In this document: piece after piece, positions 1-7,554 of the stretch
How positions within the stretch are numbered: the first letter of the stretch is position 1
How the letters are laid out: each line of letters begins with the position of its first letter
From: SHZI01 sp031409515
GTDB taxonomy: Bacteria; Pseudomonadota; Gammaproteobacteria; Steroidobacterales; GCA-2729495
Reading direction: 5' to 3'
DNA: 64,000 nt
NCBI GenBank assembly: GCA_031409515.1
Contig: JANNXJ010000056.1
Location: 82,767 to 146,766, forward strand
Position numbers and translations under genes: made by a program
Notes under the pieces: model-generated
Databases searched by the model: none
What the model saw: the letters and a program-made list of their open reading frames with translations, nothing else
Told to the model about the DNA's origin: nothing

Positions 1-1209
1 TGCAAGGTCATGGACCAGGCCATGAAAGTCGGGGCGCCACTCATCGGCATCAACGATTCGGGAGGCGCCCGGATCCAGGAAGGCGTGGCCTCCCTGGGCG
101 GCTACGCGGAGGTGTTCCAGCGCAACATGCTGGCCTCCGGGGTGATCCCGCAGATTTCGCTGATCATGGGTCCGTGTGCCGGCGGGGCGGTGTACTCCCC
201 CGCCATCACGGACTTCGTCTTCATGGTGAAGGACAGCTCCTACATGTTTGTCACCGGCCCCGATGTGGTGAAGACCGTGACCCACGAGGAGGTCACCGCC
301 GAGCAGCTGGGGGGAGCCATTACCCACAGTTCCAGGTCCGGTGTCGCGGATCTCGCGCTGGAGAACGACGTGGAAGCCCTGCTGACCACGCGCCGCTTCT
401 TCAATTTCCTGCCGTCCAACAACCGGGACAAGCCGCCGGTCTGGCCCTGCGAGGACCCGGCCACACGAGAAGAGGCCTCCCTGGATACGCTGGTCCCGGA
501 CGACCCCGCAAAACCCTACGACATCAAGGAACTCATTACGAAGATCGCCGACGAGGGCGACTTCTTCGAGGTCCAGCCCGACTACGCGAAGAACATGGTC
601 ATCGGTTTCATCCGGCTCGAAGGGGCGCCCGTGGGCGTGGTCGCCAATCAGCCGATGGTGCTGGCCGGCTGTCTGGACATCAGTTCGTCAACCAAGGCCG
701 CCCGCTTCGTCCGGTTCTGCGATGCCTTCAGCATCCCGATTCTCACCCTCGTTGACGTGCCCGGGTTCATGCCCGGCACCGCCCAGGAGTATGGCGGCAT
801 CATCAAGCACGGGGCGAAACTGCTCTATGCCTACGCCGAAGCCACGGTGCCTAAAGTCACCCTGATCACCCGCAAGGCCTATGGCGGCGCTTATGACGTC
901 ATGGCGTCGAAGCATCTCCGGGGCGACGTGAACATGGCCTGGCCGAGTGCCGAGATCGCGGTCATGGGGCCGAAGGGTGCCGTGGAAATCATCTTCCGCA
1001 AGGACCTCGGCGACCCGGCGGCGATCGCTGCCCGCACGGAGGAGTACCGCCGCAAGTTTGCGAACCCCTTCATTGCCGGCAGCCGTGGCTATATTGACGA
1101 CGTGATCATGCCCCGGCAGACCCGGGCGCGCGTCTGCCGCTCCCTGGCCATGCTGCTCAACAAGCAGGTCACCAATCCGTGGCGCAAGCACGGCAACATT
1201 CCACTCTAG
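1..1209 (+). CDS. pccB: propionyl-CoA carboxylase beta subunit, 5' partial
   Basis: Carboxyltransferase subunit of a biotin-dependent acyl-CoA carboxylase; moves CO2 from biotin to propionyl-CoA, giving methylmalonyl-CoA in the cytoplasm. The reading frame is open from base 1 (Cys-Lys-Val before the first Met at base 10), so roughly the first 100 residues of a usual ~510-residue protein lie outside the window. Visible crotonase-fold signatures are SGGARIQEG and GPCAGGAVYSPA in the N-terminal half, and the PGFMPGTAQEYGG and AYGGAYDVM segments in the C-terminal half. It sits 15 bp upstream of the biotin-carrying alpha subunit, followed by meaB and the epimerase, which points to propionyl-CoA rather than acetyl-CoA or methylcrotonyl-CoA as substrate. 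Confidence 0.95.
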   Translation, partial: CKVMDQAMKVGAPLIGINDSGGARIQEGVASLGGYAEVFQRNMLASGVIPQISLIMGPCAGGAVYSPAITDFVFMVKDSSYMFVTGPDVVKTVTHEEVTAEQLGGAITHSSRSGVADLALENDVEALLTTRRFFNFLPSNNRDKPPVWPCEDPATREEASLDTLVPDDPAKPYDIKELITKIADEGDFFEVQPDYAKNMVIGFIRLEGAPVGVVANQPMVLAGCLDISSSTKAARFVRFCDAFSIPILTLVDVPGFMPGTAQEYGGIIKHGAKLLYAYAEATVPKVTLITRKAYGGAYDVMASKHLRGDVNMAWPSAEIAVMGPKGAVEIIFRKDLGDPAAIAARTEEYRRKFANPFIAGSRGYIDDVIMPRQTRARVCRSLAMLLNKQVTNPWRKHGNIPL

Positions 1210-1224
1210 GATCCCTATCGCCGC

Positions 1225-3210
1225 ATGTTCAAGAAGATCCTCATCGCCAATCGCGGCGAAATCGCCTGCCGGGTGATCCGTACGGCCCGACTGATGGGCA
1301 TCCGGACGGTCGCCGTGTACTCCGACGCAGACCGCAATGCCCTCCATGTCCGGCTGGCCGACGAGGCTGTCCGCATTGGTCCGGCGCCGTCCGCCCAGAG
1401 CTACCTCGTCATCGACAACATCGTCGCGGCCTGCAAGGCCACGGGAGCGGATGCGGTGCATCCCGGCTACGGGTTTCTGTCCGAGAAGACGGCCTTCGCG
1501 GCAGCGCTTGAGAAGGCCGGAGTGGCCTTCATCGGCCCTAAGGCCCACGCCATCACCGCCATGGGGGACAAGATCGAGTCCAAGAAGCTGGCGATGAAGG
1601 CCGGCGTCAGCACGATCCCCGGCTACACCGACGTCATTGATGGACCGGAGCACGCGGTGAAGGTCGCCCGGGACATTGGCTACCCCGTGATGCTGAAGGC
1701 CAGCGCGGGTGGCGGCGGCAAAGGCATGCGGGTGGTACGCAACGACGACGAATGCCGCGACGGTTTTCAGCGGGCCACGAACGAAGCCGTGTCGAGCTTT
1801 GGCGATGGCCGGGTCTTCGCGGAGAAGTACATTGAGGAACCGCGCCACATCGAGATCCAGATTCTTGCTGACGCCCACGGCAACACCCTCTACCTGAACG
1901 AACGGGAGTGCTCGATCCAGCGGCGTCACCAGAAGGTTATCGAGGAGGCGCCCTCCGCCTTTCTGGATGCCAAGACCCGCAAGGCCATGGGTGAGCAGGC
2001 AGTGGCCCTCTCCCGCGCCGTGGACTACCAGTCGGCGGGCACCGTCGAGTTCATCGTCGACAAGAACCGCAATTTCTACTTCCTGGAAATGAACACCCGT
2101 CTGCAGGTGGAGCACCCCGTCACTGAGCTCATCACCGGTCTGGACCTGGTCGAGCTGATGATTCGCGTGGCGGCCGGCGAGAAGCTGCCCCTGAAGCAGA
2201 GCGACGTGAAGATCAACGGCTGGGCGCTGGAAGCCCGGGTTTACGCCGAGGATCCGTTCCGGAACTTCCTCCCGTCCATCGGACGACTGGTGCGCTGCCA
2301 GCCCCCGGCGGCGTCAGATTCGGTCCGGGTCGATACCGGCATCGAGGAAGGCAGCGAAGTCTCGATGTACTACGACCCAATGATCGCGAAACTGATCACC
2401 AGCGGCAGCACGCGGGACGAGGCCATCGACCGGATGGCGGATGCGCTGGACGCGTACCACATCCGGGGGGTCTCCCATAACATCAGCTTCCTCAATGCAC
2501 TGGTCTGCCACCCGCGCTTTCGGGAGGGCCGCATCAGCACCAACTTCATTGCGGAAGAGTATCCGGACGGCTTTCGCTCCGCGGACGTGGCTCAGGCAGA
2601 GCCGCACCTGCCTATCGTGATTGCCGCGACGGTCCACCGGAGGTTCATGGATCGTGCGGCCCGTCTCTCGGGCCAGCTGCCAAGCCACGAGCGCAAGGTG
2701 GGCAGTGCCTTTGTAGTGGTCATTGCGGAACAGCATCATGCCGTCAGCGTGGTGCCCGTTGCCGGCGGCCACGAGGTCCGGCTCGGAGGCCGCACCCACC
2801 GGGTCAGCACGGCCTGGCAGTTCGGTGATGCGCTGATCCGGGCCGACGTTGATGGCCGGAGCGTCTGCTTCCAGCTTGATCGGGTCGGGGTCCGGTACCG
2901 CCTCAGCTACCGCGGCGCGCAGCTCGATGCACTCGTGTGCGAACCCCGGGCGGCCGAGTTGAGCCGGCTGATGCTGGCCAAGGTACCGCCGGACCTGTCC
3001 AAGTTCCTGCTGTCGCCGATGCCAGGGCTGCTGGTCCGGCTGGCAGTGACCGTCGGTCAGGAACTGAAGGCCGGAGAAGAGATCGCGGTCGTCGAAGCGA
3101 TGAAAATGGAGAACAGCCTCCGGGCAACGGACGACGTGACGGTCAAGAAGATCCTCGCCGAGCAGGGGCAGAGCCTCGTCGTGGATCAACCCATCATCGA
3201 GTTCGGCTGA
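1225..3210 (+). CDS. pccA: propionyl-CoA carboxylase alpha subunit (biotin carboxylase + biotin carrier)
   Basis: ATP-dependent biotin carboxylase with a C-terminal biotinyl domain, 661 residues, a normal length. The N-terminus (KILIANRGEIACRVIR) is the classic biotin-carboxylase start; the ATP-grasp glycine loop KASAGGGGKGMRVV follows around residue 155-170, then EMNTRLQVEHPVTE. The biotin-accepting lysine is in EAMKMEN near residue 627, with the carrier fold running to the C-terminus. The region between about 480 and 590 would be the BT linker domain that binds the beta subunit. It is the second gene of the pccB-pccA-meaB-mce operon. Substrate is inferred from these neighbours. Confidence 0.95.
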   Translation: MFKKILIANRGEIACRVIRTARLMGIRTVAVYSDADRNALHVRLADEAVRIGPAPSAQSYLVIDNIVAACKATGADAVHPGYGFLSEKTAFAAALEKAGVAFIGPKAHAITAMGDKIESKKLAMKAGVSTIPGYTDVIDGPEHAVKVARDIGYPVMLKASAGGGGKGMRVVRNDDECRDGFQRATNEAVSSFGDGRVFAEKYIEEPRHIEIQILADAHGNTLYLNERECSIQRRHQKVIEEAPSAFLDAKTRKAMGEQAVALSRAVDYQSAGTVEFIVDKNRNFYFLEMNTRLQVEHPVTELITGLDLVELMIRVAAGEKLPLKQSDVKINGWALEARVYAEDPFRNFLPSIGRLVRCQPPAASDSVRVDTGIEEGSEVSMYYDPMIAKLITSGSTRDEAIDRMADALDAYHIRGVSHNISFLNALVCHPRFREGRISTNFIAEEYPDGFRSADVAQAEPHLPIVIAATVHRRFMDRAARLSGQLPSHERKVGSAFVVVIAEQHHAVSVVPVAGGHEVRLGGRTHRVSTAWQFGDALIRADVDGRSVCFQLDRVGVRYRLSYRGAQLDALVCEPRAAELSRLMLAKVPPDLSKFLLSPMPGLLVRLAVTVGQELKAGEEIAVVEAMKMENSLRATDDVTVKKILAEQGQSLVVDQPIIEFG

Positions 3211-3214
3211 GGCC

Positions 3215-4222
3215 GTGGCGGCGGAGGCGGCCAGGCAGACACCCGAACAGCTCGCCAGCGAGGTGCGCTCCGGCGAGCGCCGCGCGCTGGGCAGGGCCAT
3301 CACGCTGATCGAGTCCAGTCATCCCGACGACCGGGAGCCTGCCAACCGGCTCCTTGATCTGCTCACACCCCACGCCGGACGCTCCGTCCGTCTGGGCATC
3401 TCCGGTGTCCCGGGGGTGGGCAAATCCACCTTCATCGAGAGCCTGGGGAACCGGCTCATCGACGCGGGGCACCGGGTGGCGGTCCTGGCGGTGGACCCGT
3501 CGTCGGCGCTGTCGGGTGGCTCCATTCTGGGGGACAAGACCCGGATGGAAACCCTGTCCCGGCGGCTGGAGGCTTTCATCCGGCCGTCGCCCGCCGGTGG
3601 CACCTTGGGTGGCGTCACGCGCCACACGCGGGAAACGCTGGTGCTGGTCGAGGCCGCCGGCTTCGACGTCGTGATCGTCGAGACCGTGGGCGTTGGCCAG
3701 TCTGAAACGGCAGTCGCTGACCTGACGGACGTGTTCCTGCTCCTCCTCTTGCCCGGTGGTGGCGACGAGCTGCAGGGTATCAAGCGGGGCATTGTGGAGC
3801 TGGCGGACCTCATCGTCGTGAACAAGGCCGACGGCGACCTGTGCGCCGCCGCCGAACGCGCCGCCGCCGATTACCGGAACGCCCTGCATTTCCTGCGCCC
3901 GCGGTCGGCCCACTGGGTGGTGCCCGTGGCGACCTGTTCAGCACTCCAGGGCAGTGGCATCGACCGGATCTGGGCGCTGGTCGAGGAGTATCGTCAGGTC
4001 ATGACCTCCAGCGGCGACCTGCAGGCCAAGCGGGCGGCCCAGGCCCGGCGGTGGCTGTGGAGTGAGACGGCAGAGCAACTCATGGCGCGCCTGCGGGAAG
4101 ACCCAGCCGTGCGGGAACGGGTCCAGGCACTGGAACAGGCGGTAAGCGCCGGGACAGTCTCACCGCGCGTGGCGGCCCAGCAACTCGTGACCCGATTCTG
4201 GAAGGAAGGTCAGGAAAAGTGA
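3215..4222 (+). CDS. meaB: methylmalonyl-CoA mutase-associated GTPase MeaB
   Basis: G3E-family GTPase that gates cobalamin delivery and protects adenosylcobalamin-dependent methylmalonyl-CoA mutase. The Walker A loop GVPGVGKST is at residues 64-72, the switch-region ETVGVGQSE lies near 152-160, and the NKADGD guanine-specificity motif near 197-202; 335 residues is typical. It starts with GTG four bases after the pccA stop and ends in a GTGA overlap with the epimerase gene, so translation is probably coupled. Its presence implies a B12-dependent mutase elsewhere in the genome. Confidence 0.93.
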   Translation: MAAEAARQTPEQLASEVRSGERRALGRAITLIESSHPDDREPANRLLDLLTPHAGRSVRLGISGVPGVGKSTFIESLGNRLIDAGHRVAVLAVDPSSALSGGSILGDKTRMETLSRRLEAFIRPSPAGGTLGGVTRHTRETLVLVEAAGFDVVIVETVGVGQSETAVADLTDVFLLLLLPGGGDELQGIKRGIVELADLIVVNKADGDLCAAAERAAADYRNALHFLRPRSAHWVVPVATCSALQGSGIDRIWALVEEYRQVMTSSGDLQAKRAAQARRWLWSETAEQLMARLREDPAVRERVQALEQAVSAGTVSPRVAAQQLVTRFWKEGQEK

Positions 4223-4623
4223 TCGGACGACTTAATCACGTGGCCATTGTGGTCCCGGACCTCAAGGCTGCTGCGGCGATTTATCGGGACACGCTCGGCG
4301 CAAGAGTGTCTGCCCCGATGGATCTTCCTGACCACGGGGTCACGACCGTCTTCGTGGAACTGCCAAACACGAAGATCGAGCTCCTCTGCCCGCTGGGGGC
4401 GAACTCTCCCATCGCGAAATTCCTCCAGACTAATCCCGGTGGCGGAATGCACCATGTCTGCTATGAGGTAGCTGACCTCATCGCGGCGCGGGACCGGCTC
4501 GTAAGAGCGGGGGCCCGCGTCCTGGGTGATGGGGAACCGAGAACCGGCGCCCACGGCAAACCAGTGCTGTTTCTGCACCCTAAGGATTTTTGCGGGACCT
4601 TGGTGGAGCTGGAACAGATCTGA
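4219..4623 (+). CDS. mce: methylmalonyl-CoA epimerase
   Basis: VOC-fold metalloenzyme of 134 residues that interconverts (S)- and (R)-methylmalonyl-CoA, the step between the carboxylase and the mutase. The expected pattern is visible: LNHVAIVVPDL at the start (first metal His), GGGMHHVCYEV in the middle (second His) and VELEQI at the end (metal Glu). The GTG start overlaps the meaB stop by four bases. It is the last gene of the propionyl-CoA operon; the next gene is on the other strand. Confidence 0.93.
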   Translation: MIGRLNHVAIVVPDLKAAAAIYRDTLGARVSAPMDLPDHGVTTVFVELPNTKIELLCPLGANSPIAKFLQTNPGGGMHHVCYEVADLIAARDRLVRAGARVLGDGEPRTGAHGKPVLFLHPKDFCGTLVELEQI

Positions 4624-4640
4624 GCAGCGCCTGTTCTTCG

Positions 4641-5054
4641 TTAGTGCTGATGGATGACCAGCGGCACTCCGGTCAGTCCCATGTGCCGGTCAGTAGACCA
4701 GCAGAATTGCACGCGACGAGACGCCATCAGGTGCAGCCCCACCGCATCGGTCAGAGTCAGCGGTTGATCAGAAAAGCGTCGTAGCATTAACGTCGCCGCC
4801 GTCTGCTCCCCCAATCCAACACCCAAGACTTTCAGCGGCAGCATCGAGCCCACCAGGGCCAGGAACTGGAGCGCCCTGGCCGAATCGAAGCGTCGCAGAA
4901 ACCAGCCGTGACCCTCAGCTACCACGAGCGTCGTCGTAATCAGCGGTGGGGGTTGCGCAAACAGGTGCCGAAAGAGGGCGTGATGCGAATCAGATCCGTC
5001 GGCGAAGGCGATCAGCGCCGCGGTATCGACGTAGGCCTCAGTCCTTCCGGCCAT
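4641..5054 (-). CDS. PIN-domain toxin, VapC type
   Basis: Probable RNase toxin of a type II toxin-antitoxin pair, 137 residues from the chosen ATG. PIN acidic residues are recognisable: Asp in YVDTAAL at the N-terminus, Glu in VVAEGHGW, Asp in LTLTDAVGL and a late Asp in WSTDRHM. The frame is open upstream to 5183, but that part overlaps the antitoxin and has no PIN homology; ATG at 5054 (or at 5066, four residues longer) gives a normal start and a 17-base overlap with the antitoxin end, typical of coupled pairs. Confidence 0.85.
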   Translation of the reverse strand: MAGRTEAYVDTAALIAFADGSDSHHALFRHLFAQPPPLITTTLVVAEGHGWFLRRFDSARALQFLALVGSMLPLKVLGVGLGEQTAATLMLRRFSDQPLTLTDAVGLHLMASRRVQFCWSTDRHMGLTGVPLVIHQH

Positions 5055-5262
5055 AGACGACGTCATCAATCTGCTGGCTGGAATCCGGGCTACCGGAATT
5101 AACCATCCCCGCATAGCGCATCCAGGGAGGTTCATCCCCCGCCGGGACGATGCTGCGAAGCGATCGCCGAAGCAACTCGGCAAGCGAGATTCCGAGCCGT
5201 TCCGCTTCGAGTTTGGCGGCTTCGTACTCTTGTTCAGAGAGGCTGATCTGAGTGCGGATCAT
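5038..5262 (-). CDS. ribbon-helix-helix antitoxin, VapB type
   Basis: Small 74-residue DNA-binding antitoxin. The N-terminal MIRTQISLSEQEYEAAKLEA is a classic ribbon-helix-helix strand and helix, followed by an acidic, proline-containing tail that would thread the toxin. It is directly upstream of, and overlaps, the PIN toxin gene. An inverted repeat lies just 5' of the ATG, as expected for autoregulation. Confidence 0.85.
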   Translation of the reverse strand: MIRTQISLSEQEYEAAKLEAERLGISLAELLRRSLRSIVPAGDEPPWMRYAGMVNSGSPDSSQQIDDVVYGRKD

Positions 5263-5264
5263 GG

Positions 5265-5293
5265 TGATAACACTATTCTATAAGTTGTTATCA
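5265..5293 (-). promoter_or_regulatory. operator/promoter of the toxin-antitoxin pair
   Basis: A perfect 7-bp inverted repeat TGATAAC (5265-5271) / GTTATCA (5287-5293) with a 15-bp spacer begins three bases upstream of the antitoxin ATG. The spacer contains an AT-rich -10-like TATAGAAT on the minus strand. The geometry (half-sites about two helical turns apart) fits autorepression by a ribbon-helix-helix antitoxin. Function is inferred. Confidence 0.6.
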
Positions 5294-5398
5294 TATCGCA
5301 GATGACAGGTATTGGCCACCTTGAAATCTGGCCTTCTCTGGCAGAATCGCGGCGCCAGTCTGGTCGTTTCGTCAGGTACGCGGCTGGTAACTCCCGCC

Positions 5399-6163
5399 TT
5401 ATCGCGAATTGCCCACCGCCGCCTCCACTTCCGCCACCAGTTTCGCCATCCGCGCTTCCAGCTCCTGACGCAGGCGCCCCAGGTCGTCCGTGCCGGACCC
5501 CGGCGGAATCCGGAAGGGCTCGGCGACTGCGATGGCCACCTTCGAGAACGGCAGGGGCACGATGAAGCGGTCCCAGCTGTTCCAGCGAATGCAGGGCTTT
5601 GCCGCGTAGGCAATCAGGATGATGGGGGCCTTGGTCATGCGCGCCAGCAGGATCGTGCCGGTCTTGAACTCGTGGATGGGGCCAGTCGGCCCGTCCGGGG
5701 TGATGACCAGCGAGGTCTTCTGGCCCACCAGCACGTCGTACATGTCCTTCAGCGCCTGGCCGGCTGAACGCTTGGAAGAGCCCCGGAGAACTCCCGCGCC
5801 CCAGCGCTGGATGATGGCCGCCGGCACCTCCCCGCTCACGGAGGGGCTGGTGAGAAAGGAGATGTTCAGGCCCTTCCTGGCCTGGGTCAGGAGGAACCGG
5901 CCGCAGAAGATCTGCATCTGGTGCCAGTAAGACACTATCGCTGCGGCCTCACTCGCCTGGAGGCGCTCCAGATGCTCGGCGCCGCGGACCGGCAACAGCC
6001 GGCAGGTCACCGCCAGAAGAGCCAGGATCCCCCGGGCCAGAAAAATGATCACGGCGTACCAGACACGCCGACCCAAAGACATCCTCCGCCGCGATGACCC
6101 GGGAAGACCGGTCGGGCGAAAGCGCTTGGCGCGCTGGCTGGCTGCATAGGGTTGCTCGCTCAC
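5399..6163 (-). CDS. DUF374 / lysophospholipid acyltransferase-family protein
   Basis: Membrane-associated acyltransferase of the DUF374 type, 254 residues. An N-terminal hydrophobic segment (VWYAVIIFLARGILALLAVTC, about residues 34-54) anchors it; the acyltransferase-like core contains SYWHQMQIF (catalytic-type His) and the family hallmark TPDGPTGP. DUF374 proteins resemble glycerolipid acyltransferases, but the acyl acceptor is unknown. Met28 (6082) is an alternative start and would leave more room for promoters to the divergent P450 gene, 20 bp away from the first ATG. Confidence 0.82.
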   Translation of the reverse strand: MSEQPYAASQRAKRFRPTGLPGSSRRRMSLGRRVWYAVIIFLARGILALLAVTCRLLPVRGAEHLERLQASEAAAIVSYWHQMQIFCGRFLLTQARKGLNISFLTSPSVSGEVPAAIIQRWGAGVLRGSSKRSAGQALKDMYDVLVGQKTSLVITPDGPTGPIHEFKTGTILLARMTKAPIILIAYAAKPCIRWNSWDRFIVPLPFSKVAIAVAEPFRIPPGSGTDDLGRLRQELEARMAKLVAEVEAAVGNSR

Positions 6164-6183
6164 GGTTGCTAGAATACCCGCCC

Positions 6184-7554
6184 ATGAAGTCCCATGAGAA
6201 TGATTCCCCGGGTTCCGTCCGGGATGTCGCCGGGGAGCCTGGCCTGCCGGCCGGGCCCGCTGAATTCCACACCATCGGGCCGGATCAGCAGACGTTCGCG
6301 GCCCTGGGCCGCTGGGTGCCCGAGTACGGCGACCTGTTCTGCGTGCAGTCCAGGGATCGCCGTGATCCCAGTCTGGTCGTCAGCAGCCCCGAGTACCTCA
6401 AGCACATCCTGTTGAGCAATCACGAGAACTACGCCAAGGGCGTTGGCTTCGAGCGGGTCAAGATGCTGCTGGGAAACGGCATCATCGTGAGTGATGGCGA
6501 GGACTGGCGCCGCCAGCGGACGATGATGCAACCGGGCTTCAGCCGGGCAAACATTGCCCGCTTGTCGGAGCCCATGCGGGGCCAGAACCAGGCACTCCGG
6601 CACCAGTGGGGCCTGCTGGCGGACAGCGGCCAGACCATCGATATCACAACCGCCATGAGCCGGCTGGGGCTCGAAATCATCCTCCGCTCTATATTCAGCA
6701 GTGACCTTGACCGGATGGTTGACCAGGAGGGCGGCAACCCGTTTCGCTTTCTGGCAGAGGACACCACACGGGACATCCAGACTGCGGTGCGTTTTCGCAA
6801 CCTGGCGCGACTGACACTCGGGCTCGTGGCAGACCGGCGCGGGACCGGCGAGCGGCCCTTCGATTTCCTGTCCCTGCTCATGGATGCCAGGGACCGCAAG
6901 TCCGGTGCTGGCATGACCGACAAGGAACTGCTGGACGAGGTCAATACGCTGATCATTGCCGGGCACGAGACCTCCGCAGGCACCCTCAACTGGGTCTGGT
7001 ACCTGCTGAGTCAGCACCCGGATGTCGAGGCGCGCCTCCTTGCAGAACTCGCCCGGGTAACTCCGGGAGACGACTTCAGCTTTGACCAGCTGATGGAGCT
7101 CAACTACACGGCCTGCGTTCTCAAGGAGACCCTGCGCCTGTATCCGCCAGTCTGGCTGTTCTCTCGCCGTGCCAGGCAAGAGGATCGCCTTGGAGAATAT
7201 AGGGTGCCGGCCGGCGCCCATATCTTCATCGCGCCGTACTTCCTCCATCGGCGCCCGGTACTGTGGCCGGATCCGGAACGCTTCGACCCCGACCGCTTCG
7301 ATGAGTCCCGTTCACCTCCGGTCGACCGGTTCGCCTTCATACCGTTTTCGGCCGGGGCACGCCGTTGCATTGGCGATTACTTCTCCTTCGTCGAGATGCA
7401 GATGCACCTGGCCCTGCTCGCGCCGCGCTTCGCACTCCGCTTCGAGGCAAACTCTTCCCGGCAGCCCAGCCAGCCCATTACACTCGATCCGGCAGTGAAC
7501 CTTCGCACACTCCACAGCATCCACCTCAAAGTCCGGCATCGAAATGCCCCCTGA
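6184..7554 (+). CDS. cytochrome P450
   Basis: Heme monooxygenase of 456 residues. Diagnostic motifs are all present: the I-helix oxygen-activation segment AGHETSAGT around residue 260, the K-helix ETLR at 315-318, the PERFDPDRF meander and the heme loop FSAGARRCIG with cysteine ligand near 395. No signal peptide or membrane anchor is evident, so it is a soluble bacterial type needing separate ferredoxin/reductase partners, not seen here. The ATG at 6184 avoids overlap with the divergent gene; the frame extends back to 6094 without P450 features. Its stop overlaps the FAAL start, suggesting a fatty-acid or lipid-like substrate. Confidence 0.93.
   Translation: MKSHENDSPGSVRDVAGEPGLPAGPAEFHTIGPDQQTFAALGRWVPEYGDLFCVQSRDRRDPSLVVSSPEYLKHILLSNHENYAKGVGFERVKMLLGNGIIVSDGEDWRRQRTMMQPGFSRANIARLSEPMRGQNQALRHQWGLLADSGQTIDITTAMSRLGLEIILRSIFSSDLDRMVDQEGGNPFRFLAEDTTRDIQTAVRFRNLARLTLGLVADRRGTGERPFDFLSLLMDARDRKSGAGMTDKELLDEVNTLIIAGHETSAGTLNWVWYLLSQHPDVEARLLAELARVTPGDDFSFDQLMELNYTACVLKETLRLYPPVWLFSRRARQEDRLGEYRVPAGAHIFIAPYFLHRRPVLWPDPERFDPDRFDESRSPPVDRFAFIPFSAGARRCIGDYFSFVEMQMHLALLAPRFALRFEANSSRQPSQPITLDPAVNLRTLHSIHLKVRHRNAP

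Noticed and set aside
688..2115. 475-codon minus-strand frame across pccB and pccA
   Set aside because: Opposite to two clearly real genes, with no recognisable domain.
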